Origin: Owenweeksia hongkongensis DSM 17368
GTDB lineage: Bacteria; Bacteroidota; Bacteroidia; Flavobacteriales; Schleiferiaceae
Reading direction: 5' to 3'
DNA length: 64,000 nucleotides
Assembly: GCF_000236705.1 (NCBI RefSeq)
Contig: NC_016599.1
Span: 2,790,001 to 2,854,000 of the forward strand
Below are positions 7,085-14,399 of this stretch, in pieces. Position 1 is the first letter of the stretch. Every line of letters starts with the position of its first letter. The notes under the pieces are model-generated. The model was not told where the DNA came from, did no database searches, and worked only from the letters and a program-made list of their open reading frames with translations. Both the position numbers and the translations under genes were made by a program.

Positions 7085-8611
7085 ATGTCCTTATTTGGAA
7101 CGCTCGTAAAGGGAGGTATTAAGTTAAATCACGCACTCAGTTTTGACAATGAGAATGCTGCGGAGCAACAAGAAAAGCAGCTTCGCCTATTATTGAAAAA
7201 AGCCAAAGACACTGCTTTTGGAAAGTATTATGGTTTTGCAGAAATGCTAAAAGCGGATGATGTAATAAAAGCTTTTCAAGCGGAGGTTCCTCTTTTTGAC
7301 TATCACCAGATGCACGAAGCTTGGTGGCAAAAGCAACAAGAGCATCCAGATATTAGTTGGCCGGGTAAGCCCGAATTTTTTGCGCTAAGCAGTGGTACCA
7401 CGGGTAAAAGTAGCAAGCGCATCCCCATTACAGATGAGTTTTTGCAAAGCATGAAAGATGTAGGAACATCGCTCATAAAGTCAATTCCTGAGTTTGATTT
7501 CCCCGAAGAGTTGTTTGAAAGTGAAGTGCTGATGCTGAGCAGTAGTGCTAATCTCAGCAAAAATGAAAGCGGCCATTTAGAGGGCGAAATTAGCGGAATA
7601 AATGTGAGCAATTTTCCTGGTTGGTATGATGTGTTTTATCGTCCGGGAAAGGAAATAGCCTCCATCACCGACTGGGACGAGCGCGTGCAACGAATTGCTG
7701 AAGAAGCTCCCAACTGGAATATTGGGGCTATAGCCGGCATACCTTCTTGGGTGTTGCTTATGTTGCAAAAAGTGATAGAGCATAATGACCTGAAAAATAT
7801 TCATGAGATTTGGCCAAATCTTACCGTTTATGCTAGTGGTGGTGTGGCCTTTGAAACCTATCGTAAAGATTTTGAAGCGATTTCAGGAAAACCAATTACC
7901 ATCATTGATACCTATTTAGCTTCCGAGGGTTTCTTTTCCTATACGGCTCATCCCAACACTATGGACATGCGATTGGCCTTGGAGCACGGCTATTTTTATG
8001 AGTTTATTCCTTTTGATGAACGCGGAGTAGATGAACATGGGGGCTTGCTTGAAAATCCTGTGATTCACACCATAAGTGAGGTGGAGCTGGATCAGGAATA
8101 TGTTCTTATAGTGAGCACCTGTGCCGGTGCTTGGCGATACCAAATTGGGGATGTGGTGAAGTTTACCAACCTGGAACCGCATGAAATAAAAATTACCGGA
8201 CGCACCAAGTTCTTTTTAAATGTGGTTGGTTCACAGCTTTCTGAAGAAAAGATGGACGATGCTATTTTGGAAGTTTCTAAGGCGCTGGATATTACGGTAA
8301 ACGAATATTCGGTGGCAGCCATAAAAAATGAGGAAGGCGAATATATTCACCAATGGGTGGTAGTTTCTGAAATGGAAATTGATGAAAATGCTTTTGCCGA
8401 GAAATTAGATGATTCGCTCAAAGAGGCGAATAAAAATTATGGAGTAGCCCGCAGCAAGGCCTTGAAAGGAATTAGAGTAAAAGGAATAGGCAAGGAAACT
8501 TATCACAATTTTTTGGCAAAGGGCAAGAAAAAAGGAGGGCAAGTGAAGACACCTAAGGTGATGAATGAAGAGAGGATGAAGGGGTTTTTGGAGTTTATTC
8601 AGACAGCATAG
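7085..8611 (+). CDS. GH3 family acyl-acid-amido synthetase
   Basis: This 508-residue protein belongs to the GH3 (auxin-responsive promoter) family of the adenylate-forming superfamily, enzymes that activate a carboxylic acid with ATP and join it to an amine, usually an amino acid. The phosphate-binding motif SSGTTGKSS is at residues 102-110. Further family motifs are YLASEGFF, the YxxGD-like WRYQIGDVVKF and the hinge-region ITGRTKFFLNVVGSQLSE. Plant members conjugate hormones; the natural substrates of bacterial members are generally not known. The length is slightly below that of plant enzymes (about 580-600). It stands alone on the plus strand; a repeat-rich spacer and a strong hairpin follow it. 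Confidence 0.9.
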   Translation: MSLFGTLVKGGIKLNHALSFDNENAAEQQEKQLRLLLKKAKDTAFGKYYGFAEMLKADDVIKAFQAEVPLFDYHQMHEAWWQKQQEHPDISWPGKPEFFALSSGTTGKSSKRIPITDEFLQSMKDVGTSLIKSIPEFDFPEELFESEVLMLSSSANLSKNESGHLEGEISGINVSNFPGWYDVFYRPGKEIASITDWDERVQRIAEEAPNWNIGAIAGIPSWVLLMLQKVIEHNDLKNIHEIWPNLTVYASGGVAFETYRKDFEAISGKPITIIDTYLASEGFFSYTAHPNTMDMRLALEHGYFYEFIPFDERGVDEHGGLLENPVIHTISEVELDQEYVLIVSTCAGAWRYQIGDVVKFTNLEPHEIKITGRTKFFLNVVGSQLSEEKMDDAILEVSKALDITVNEYSVAAIKNEEGEYIHQWVVVSEMEIDENAFAEKLDDSLKEANKNYGVARSKALKGIRVKGIGKETYHNFLAKGKKKGGQVKTPKVMNEERMKGFLEFIQTA

Positions 8612-8866
8612 TTTACTTTTCAAGCCACAAGCCACAAGCCGCATACTTTGTTGCAAGTGCGGTTTGTGTTTGGGATAGGCCTTTCAGCTTTTCTGTAGTA
8701 AGCCAAAAGGAGTGGAGCGTAAAAATTCAGACTGTTTGAGTTTCGCTGTAAGGCGGAACGAGTTTCTAAATTTTAGCGAAACGAAATTTAGGCTTCAAAG
8801 AAAAGATGAGCAGCCTGGGACTTTTTGTTTACTTTTTTGACTCGAGAAAAAAGTAAAGGAGTAAAA
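8612..8866. repeat. Repeat-rich spacer after the GH3 gene
   Basis: The start has the tandem CCACAAG (8624-8637). A second module contains AAATTCAGA and TCTAAATTT, which can pair with one G-T pair. The end carries the 11-bp hairpin listed separately. From memory, spacers with this wording (TTCAGACTGTTTGAG followed later by a T-rich hairpin) recur in many Bacteroidota genomes; this was not checked. No gene was seen. Confidence 0.5.
8828..8857. terminator. Bidirectional hairpin terminator
   Basis: A perfect 11-bp stem (TTTACTTTTTT with its complement) surrounds the 8-base loop GACTCGAG. Each arm supplies a run of six T on one strand. It lies between the convergent GH3 gene and the peptidase-like gene at 8867 and can serve both. 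Confidence 0.65.
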
Positions 8867-9553
8867 CTAAAGCTCAGGTTCTGGAGCCCCCGGAACATGC
8901 TTATGTTCCCATACTTCCGCCTCTTCAATCGGCATATAATACCTCCTAATTTTCTCTTTATAGGTTTCGTCCAGCAAATCATGTTCAAGGATGAATCGCT
9001 TAGTGGCGATGATCTCATCGCGGAATCCATGACGAATAGCCACATAATCTGCAGCATGCTCGGCATTGGTTTTAAACTTGTTTGAAAACACATACTTTAA
9101 ACCGTAGAATATCATTTGAAAATTGCTGTGGGGGCGATAATCTACCAAGTGGCCCAGCTCATGGGCAAACCATCCGGTAAGTACATCTGCCGGAAGATCC
9201 GCTACTTTTATGTCTTTACTATCACGCACCAAAATAGCAAGCTTTACTCGGTATTTTTTGGTTTCTCCAAACAGATTCGAAAGCTTGACAACGGGCTGAG
9301 CCTGCATGGTGGAAGATTTTATCGGGCCTTGCACTAGCGTAACTTCGCTATTGTGGAGTGCCTCATAGCGCTCCATCACTTCCATAAAGCTGTCCTTTAT
9401 TTTTTGATTTTCTACGTTTTCAAAGTGTACTATCATTTCAGGCTTAGTTTCAGAAGTGTCATTATCTGTGCTTATAAAATGTTGAATAGGAGTGTGCGGC
9501 ACTGAAAGTGCCGTGATGGAGGCAATAGCCAGCATGTACACTTTATTCAACAT
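8867..9553 (-). CDS. Secreted gluzincin-like metalloprotease
   Basis: This 228-residue protein has an N-terminal hydrophobic segment (about 3-18) likely to be a signal peptide. The zinc motif HELGH has His131, Glu132 and His135 in WFAHELGHLVDY. A third-ligand candidate is Glu165 in NAEHAADYVAIRHGF, an ExxxD arrangement 30 residues later as in M48-like and other gluzincin peptidases. No membrane helices follow. Substrate and exact family are not determined. It is convergent with the GH3 gene and stands alone. Confidence 0.72.
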   Translation of the reverse strand: MLNKVYMLAIASITALSVPHTPIQHFISTDNDTSETKPEMIVHFENVENQKIKDSFMEVMERYEALHNSEVTLVQGPIKSSTMQAQPVVKLSNLFGETKKYRVKLAILVRDSKDIKVADLPADVLTGWFAHELGHLVDYRPHSNFQMIFYGLKYVFSNKFKTNAEHAADYVAIRHGFRDEIIATKRFILEHDLLDETYKEKIRRYYMPIEEAEVWEHKHVPGAPEPEL

Positions 9554-9664
9554 TTATAGATTATAATAGAATTTTACAATGCCGCAAAAAATAAATGCGG
9601 CTTGTAGTATATACGTGAAGTGTGGCTATAATGTTTGATGGAAGGTGAACAGTCTCAACGAACC

Positions 9665-10351
9665 TTATTTCATATTTCGCGCTAAGCGAAAACCGAGATC
9701 ATCGATTTTGAAGGATGTTGGATGGCTTCTTCTTCGATTGGTAGCCATGCAACCGCGTTCTTCATCGCACCAACCGCCACCTCTAAAAATTCGATAGGAG
9801 CCGTAAACCGTTTCGTCATAAATGTCAGAACACCACTCCCACACATTGCCCAGCATGTCGTAAAGTCCCCAAGCATTAGGTTCTTTTTGGCCAACGCCAT
9901 GAGTGCTTTGATTGGAGTTCTTTTTATACCATGCGATTTGATCTATTTCACCATAACGGACATCGGTGCTTCCGGCTTTGCAGGCATATTCCCACTCAGC
10001 TTCGGTAGGAAGTCGGTAGCCATTGGCCTTGGTGTTAAAACTTATTTCTTCCCCGCTGTGAATAATGTAGTAAGTTTCTAGGTTCAGCATTTCAGAAAGG
10101 GTATTGCAAAACAAGGCTGCATCTTTCCACGAAACCGTTTCTACAGGTTTGTTGTTCCCCTTAAAAGTACTTGGTGATTTCCCGGTAACAGCAAAGTATA
10201 GCTCTTGTGTGGCGGGGTGCTTAGCCATCAAAAAATGCTCGATGTCTACCGTCCATTTTTGCTTTAGTCGATCATCATTTAAGGTGATTTGACCTGCGGG
10301 AATCGGGAGCATGAGATCATTGTGAATAGTTTTTAGTTCTTGGGAATGCAT
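9665..10351 (-). CDS. SUMF1/FGE-domain protein without the FGE cysteine pair
   Basis: The preferred start is ATG at 10351; a TTG at 10357 would add two residues. Motifs of the formylglycine-generating-enzyme fold are present: YRLPTEAEWEYACKAG, NVWEWCSD, FRGGGW and LGFRLAR. True FGE enzymes have two cysteines four residues apart in a GGSW-C-xxxx-C-YRYR context. Here the corresponding stretch is GGGWCDEERGCMATNRR, with five residues between the cysteines and no RYR motif. It is therefore more likely a ligand-binding or scaffold member of the family. There is no signal peptide, suggesting a cytoplasmic protein. No sulfatase gene is nearby. Confidence 0.88.
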   Translation of the reverse strand: MHSQELKTIHNDLMLPIPAGQITLNDDRLKQKWTVDIEHFLMAKHPATQELYFAVTGKSPSTFKGNNKPVETVSWKDAALFCNTLSEMLNLETYYIIHSGEEISFNTKANGYRLPTEAEWEYACKAGSTDVRYGEIDQIAWYKKNSNQSTHGVGQKEPNAWGLYDMLGNVWEWCSDIYDETVYGSYRIFRGGGWCDEERGCMATNRRRSHPTSFKIDDLGFRLARNMK

Positions 10352-10546
10352 ATTCAAAGTTCTGGAATATTCTTTACTCCCAACTATTTATACCTGCAGA
10401 CCTGACAGTATCGTGTCCACGATTTTTGAAGATGGCCTCAGCCGTCCTACTTCTCCATTTATTTATGCTATAGATAAAATTATGTTCAATGTTTTTGATT
10501 TTAAGAATCAACATATCGTTTTTTTGTAACTCATTTTGAGTGCAAG
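10352..10546. other. Spacer between SUMF1 and ArsO-like genes
   Basis: This 195-base stretch has two short hairpins, TTGATT/AATCAA with a 5-base loop and ACTCA/TGAGT with a 3-base loop, both near 10490-10545. Neither is followed by a good T-run on the minus strand. No gene was seen. Confidence 0.3.
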
Positions 10547-11620
10547 TCATTCTGCTTTTTTTGTTTCAAGAAATGACACAATTTCCTTGGCAGTATGCTT
10601 TGCTGTTTTTCCTACTCCAAAAATGGTAGCGGAAGCAAACCCCGTCCAATTACCATAGCCTACCAGCCACAGCCCGGGTTGTTGTACGGAGCGGGTGTAA
10701 TTGGTTTCGGTCCTGTTGTTATCAATTATGTCCAGCTTTTCTAAATGGCTCAAGTTTGCTTTAAAACCAGTACACCAGATTATTACATCGAATGGTTCTT
10801 TGGTGTCATCATTCCAAATCACACCGTTTTCATAAAAGGCTTTGAACGGCCTGTGGTCCTTAAAGACACCTCTTTTCAAACCTTCCCTGACACTTTCTAC
10901 TTGTACGATATTACTCAAGGAAATTTTAGGACCAGATTCTTCCGCCTGTTTGTTGAAATACTTATCATTGGCTGCAGCAAATAAATGACGGCCATCAATG
11001 TGTTCAGGTAAAAATATGGGCTCGTTTAATGTGACCCACTTTGTAGAGGCCACTTTTGAAACTTCGGCCAAAATCTGAGCTCCAGAGTTTCCACCACCCA
11101 CAACTATTACTTTTTTGCCAATCAAATCATTAGTATTTCGGTAGTCTACCGAATGTATTTGTCTTCCTTTAAAATCGTTGGCATTAGGGTGTGCTGGAAT
11201 AAAAGGATTCTTAGAGGTGCCAGTTGCACTTACCAAGCTTTTGCAGTAAAATTTTCCTTGATTCGTTTCAACTTGAAAGACTTCCTCACTTTTAGAAACC
11301 TGACTTACCGAAGTGTTTCTCAAAACCGGGAAGTCATAACGTTTTTCGTACTCCGCTAAATAAGTTAGGAGTTCATATTTGGTGGGATATTCTTTTTTGC
11401 AAGGCGGCATTTGCCAGCCAGAAAGCGAGCTGTACTGTGATGGAGAGAATAAATTCAGGCTATCCCAGGTGTGAAGCCATGCACCACCCGGTTCACTCTG
11501 GTCGTCCAATATTAAATAATTGGAGCTTGTTCTTTTAATGAAATAAGCAACCGATAATCCGGCCTGACCACCCCCAATAATGATGGTGTCGTAAATCTTG
11601 TTTTCTGAATAGTGAAGCAT
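10547..11620 (-). CDS. ArsO-like flavin-containing monooxygenase
   Basis: This 357-residue cytoplasmic flavoprotein has an FAD-binding Rossmann motif GGGQAGL (16-22), a second NAD(P)H-binding motif VVGGGNSGAQ (173-182) and the connecting ATGTSKNPF. The N-terminal wording LDDQSEPGGAWLHTWDSL followed by FSPSQYSSLSGW closely resembles ArsO, the flavoprotein monooxygenase found in some arsenic-resistance operons. No arsR, arsB or arsC lies beside it here, so the arsenic link is not supported by context. It could also oxidise another small substrate. It is transcribed alone. Confidence 0.82.
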   Translation of the reverse strand: MLHYSENKIYDTIIIGGGQAGLSVAYFIKRTSSNYLILDDQSEPGGAWLHTWDSLNLFSPSQYSSLSGWQMPPCKKEYPTKYELLTYLAEYEKRYDFPVLRNTSVSQVSKSEEVFQVETNQGKFYCKSLVSATGTSKNPFIPAHPNANDFKGRQIHSVDYRNTNDLIGKKVIVVGGGNSGAQILAEVSKVASTKWVTLNEPIFLPEHIDGRHLFAAANDKYFNKQAEESGPKISLSNIVQVESVREGLKRGVFKDHRPFKAFYENGVIWNDDTKEPFDVIIWCTGFKANLSHLEKLDIIDNNRTETNYTRSVQQPGLWLVGYGNWTGFASATIFGVGKTAKHTAKEIVSFLETKKAE

Positions 11621-11716
11621 TATTCGAAAATAGAATATTTTGGGAGCAGTGTGGCGTTACCTAATTATATCCTGAAGAAAAGGAATCGTTAGAAAGGCGA
11701 TGGTTGAGGCTTTGGA

Positions 11717-11731
11717 CGGACTGCAAGTCCG
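11717..11731. repeat. Short hairpin in a geneless spacer
   Basis: CGGACT and AGTCCG form a 6-bp stem with the loop GCA inside the 256-base spacer 11621-11876. No ORF, T-run or promoter consensus is evident around it. The spacer otherwise shows nothing I can assign. Confidence 0.45.
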
Positions 11732-11876
11732 CGTGATCAGGGTTATGTGTTTTTAAAGACCTAGGCTGGAAGTAGTGGCGTGGATTAACTCTTACTTATC
11801 TAAGTACATACCAAGTTGGAATTTCCAAAATAGGCGCAAACAAACAATTGCTTACAGCCTTTATTATAGAGCGCTT

Positions 11877-12416
11877 TTATCCGCGCTGTTCTTCGTGTTC
11901 TTGAGCTAATTCAATCATCATATTTTCAAAATTCTCATATTGTAATTGAAACTCATCATAAACTTCGTGGTCCCAAAGTACAATTGGATATTCGAAATTT
12001 TCACACTTTAAAGTAGTGTCAAAGCATAAAAGTCCCCAATCGCTCCAACTGGCAAATGGAATTCTCCCTGTCTCAATTAAATTTTCACTTGGATAATCGT
12101 TAAATATCATTTTCATTAATTCCACACGCCACGTATTTACTGGATGTGAACAGAAAGAACACTCAGCAATATAGAATTCGTAAAAATGCTTATGCTTTAG
12201 AAAACTCTTGTAGCTATCTGGAAGTTTATATCCAATTTCTTTTTCTAACTCTTGCAACTCTTTATCAGTTACTGTACTTTTTATCGGAAACCATTTATTC
12301 CATTCCTGATATTGGTCAGCATTTTTATCTGCCATTTCAGGTTCTATTTTAATCGGTCTTGAATTTAAGTCAAGAGTGATTATTTCATCCAGATATTTGT
12401 CAATTATTTTGTCCAA
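11877..12416 (-). CDS. SUKH (SMI1/KNR4) family protein
   Basis: This 179-residue protein begins at a TTG (12416). The SMI1/KNR4 signature is present: TDKELQELEKEIGYKLPDSYKSFL (about 50-73), then IPFASWSDWGLLCFDT and YPIVLWDHE. SUKH proteins are known mainly as immunity proteins against secreted polymorphic toxins in bacteria. No toxin gene adjoins it, so it is an orphan; it could protect against toxins from neighbouring cells. It has no signal peptide. The 62-bp repeat at 12437 lies 20 bases upstream of the start. Confidence 0.82.
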   Translation of the reverse strand: MDKIIDKYLDEIITLDLNSRPIKIEPEMADKNADQYQEWNKWFPIKSTVTDKELQELEKEIGYKLPDSYKSFLKHKHFYEFYIAECSFCSHPVNTWRVELMKMIFNDYPSENLIETGRIPFASWSDWGLLCFDTTLKCENFEYPIVLWDHEVYDEFQLQYENFENMMIELAQEHEEQRG

Positions 12417-12436
12417 AGTGTTTTTCTAGGATGCTC

Positions 12437-12498
12437 AACTAAAGGCTAAACCAACTTGATTTATGGCCTATTATATTTTCTCTGCAATATAATCACTC
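12437..12498 (+). repeat. Roughly 62-bp dispersed repeat, copy 1
   Basis: It starts AACTAAAGGCTAAAC and ends CTGCAATATAATCACTC. The copy at 20684-20746 has the same 17-base end exactly and a 15-base beginning with one change; the middle is similar. Both have the same orientation and bracket an 8.3-kb segment with the phytase locus and the Abi_2 gene. Confidence 0.65.
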
Positions 12499-12601
12499 TT
12501 CAAATCTAGCAGGCATAATGTAGCTTGCTTTGTTAAGTCAAAGTAAGACAGGCTTAATGTTCAATTTACATGTAGTTCATCTTTTTGCCGAAAACTTTTA
12601 G

Positions 12602-14242
12602 GTGGGTAAATATTTACTTCTTGTTCTATTAATATGTGGAACTGTGGCTGGCTTCGGCCAAAATGCTCGTGGTTTATATAAAGAAGCTGTTCTTCGAGAA
12701 AAATCATCGCCCGAAGAGGCATACCTGAGTGCTACCAAAGCTTTAAAGCTTGCCGAGCTTGAAGAAGATCAATTGCTGGAGGCAGAAGTTTTGCAGCTAC
12801 TGGGGAAGATATTTTACGATCAAGGGGCCTTTATGCAGGCCATGGAATATTACCATGAGTCGGATGCTATTTATATGGAAAGTCATGATGAAGACCGACA
12901 TGCCCAAAATCAGTTGGAGCTCGCCAAGGTGTATTACTACCTAAAACAGCCCGACAAATCTTTCGATCTTATTACAAAAGCGCAGAGCTTTTATGAGCGC
13001 ACAGGTGCCAATAAATGGTTAGCCGAAGTGTATGGCCAGCTGGGGCACATGTATGAAAAAGCTGAGAAATACGATACGGCCTGGTTTTATGAAAATAAAG
13101 CGCTGAAGCTTCATCAGCAGTTTGGAGATTCGGCAGGGGTAGCCCGGGTATATGAGAATCTTGGAAGTATTTTGGAGGATAAGGAAGACTATGCTCAAGC
13201 CAGACATTGGTTTAGCAAAGCAGCAAGCTTCAATAGTGCCTTAAAGAACGAAGTGGCTCTTGTGGGAAACCTAAATAATATTGGCGATAGCTACCGAAAG
13301 ATGGGTGTTTTGGATAGCGCCTATTTCTTTACCCACCGTGCTTTGGAGATTTCTCAAAGTCTGGAGCTTCGTTATCAGGAAAGTTCTGCTTTGCGCGATT
13401 TGAGCAAAGTGTTTTTGGACAGTGGCGAGAGCAAGATTGCCTATCAATATTTGGATAAAAGCAGCCAGCTTTATGAAGAGCTGTATTCGCAGGAAGCGGG
13501 AAAACAAGTGGCGCTGTTGCAAACGCTTTATGATCTGGAGCGAAAAAATGCAGAGATAATCGAACTGGAAAACCAGCAGCGTATTGAAGGAATCAAGCGC
13601 ATCGGCATGATGGCTGGCGGGCTTTCATTGCTGCTTATTGGCGGAATTGTGGTGAGCAGGCAAAGGCTAAAAATCCGAAAGAATCAGCAACTGATGGATC
13701 AGGAGAAAGCACTGCACAAAGCAGCATTGGAAAACTCTGAATTGCAGGCGGAGCAGCTAAAGATGGAGCTTGAGCATAAGCAACTACAGGAAAAACATTT
13801 AGAGCTGGAATTGGAACTGGGTCAAAAAGCATTGGCTTCAAGGATGCTTCAATTGATTGAAAAGAACAAGTTGCTGGAAGCTTTACGAGAGGATATTTAC
13901 GAAATAGAAAGTGAAGTGCCAGCTGCTACGCAGAAGAAGGTAAAGTACATCGCCAACCAAATTAACTACAGTTTTAACCACGATAAGTCTTGGGAAGATT
14001 TTAGAAAAAGCTTCGAGCAGGTTCACTCGGGCTTTTTTGATAAACTAAAAAAAGGGAGTGCTGAGCTCACCTCAAATGACCTTCGAATTTGTGCCTTGAT
14101 GAGAATCAATTTAGGATCAAAAGACATCGCAAGCCTTTTGGGGATTTCCACAGACAGTTTACGGGTGGCTCGTTATCGTTTACGCAAGAAACTTAACATT
14201 GACCAGGGTGATAATCTCCGGAAATTCATTCTAAGTATTTGA
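12602..14242 (+). CDS. Membrane-anchored TPR protein with C-terminal LuxR-like HTH
   Basis: This 546-residue protein starts at a GTG directly after an in-frame TAG (12599-12601). The start is supported by the signal sequence that follows (YLLLVLLICGTVAGFGQ). Tetratricopeptide repeats fill about 25-320 and would lie in the periplasm. One transmembrane helix (about 339-353) follows, then a long coiled coil (about 355-430) and a C-terminal helix-turn-helix (LGSKDIASLLGISTDSLRVARYRLRKKL). Proteins of this architecture in Bacteroidota are thought to regulate nearby genes from the membrane. The next genes, same strand, are a TonB receptor, a lipoprotein and a phytase, so it is the likely local regulator. 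Confidence 0.85.
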   Translation: MGKYLLLVLLICGTVAGFGQNARGLYKEAVLREKSSPEEAYLSATKALKLAELEEDQLLEAEVLQLLGKIFYDQGAFMQAMEYYHESDAIYMESHDEDRHAQNQLELAKVYYYLKQPDKSFDLITKAQSFYERTGANKWLAEVYGQLGHMYEKAEKYDTAWFYENKALKLHQQFGDSAGVARVYENLGSILEDKEDYAQARHWFSKAASFNSALKNEVALVGNLNNIGDSYRKMGVLDSAYFFTHRALEISQSLELRYQESSALRDLSKVFLDSGESKIAYQYLDKSSQLYEELYSQEAGKQVALLQTLYDLERKNAEIIELENQQRIEGIKRIGMMAGGLSLLLIGGIVVSRQRLKIRKNQQLMDQEKALHKAALENSELQAEQLKMELEHKQLQEKHLELELELGQKALASRMLQLIEKNKLLEALREDIYEIESEVPAATQKKVKYIANQINYSFNHDKSWEDFRKSFEQVHSGFFDKLKKGSAELTSNDLRICALMRINLGSKDIASLLGISTDSLRVARYRLRKKLNIDQGDNLRKFILSI

Positions 14243-14278
14243 AATAAAAACAATTAAAAGCGATGTATCCTGTTTTCG

Positions 14279-14324
14279 ATGTTGCCTTTTTTTAATGCTT
14301 TTTAAAACACATGTTGCCTTTTTT
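14279..14324 (+). promoter_or_regulatory. Direct repeats upstream of the phytase-locus receptor
   Basis: The 14-base sequence ATGTTGCCTTTTTT occurs at 14279-14292 and again at 14311-14324. The spacing is 32 bases, close to three helical turns. The repeats lie 76-121 bases before the receptor start at 14400. They are candidate half-sites for an activator, perhaps the regulator encoded just upstream. Confidence 0.4.
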
Positions 14325-14399
14325 GTGCCATGTAATTAACCTTCACACAACCCTAAGTGCGCTCCTTTGCCCCGTACTAAATCACAAATCAAAGTATTA

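Noticed and set aside
9665-10351. Active formylglycine-generating enzyme
   Set aside because: The cysteine pair spacing and the RYR motif do not match, and no sulfatase gene is nearby.
10547-11620. Part of an arsenic-resistance operon
   Set aside because: The protein resembles ArsO, but no ars regulator, reductase or transporter gene is in the window.
11877-12416. Immunity gene of a local toxin system
   Set aside because: The SUKH fold fits immunity proteins, but no toxin or secretion-linked repeat protein adjoins it.
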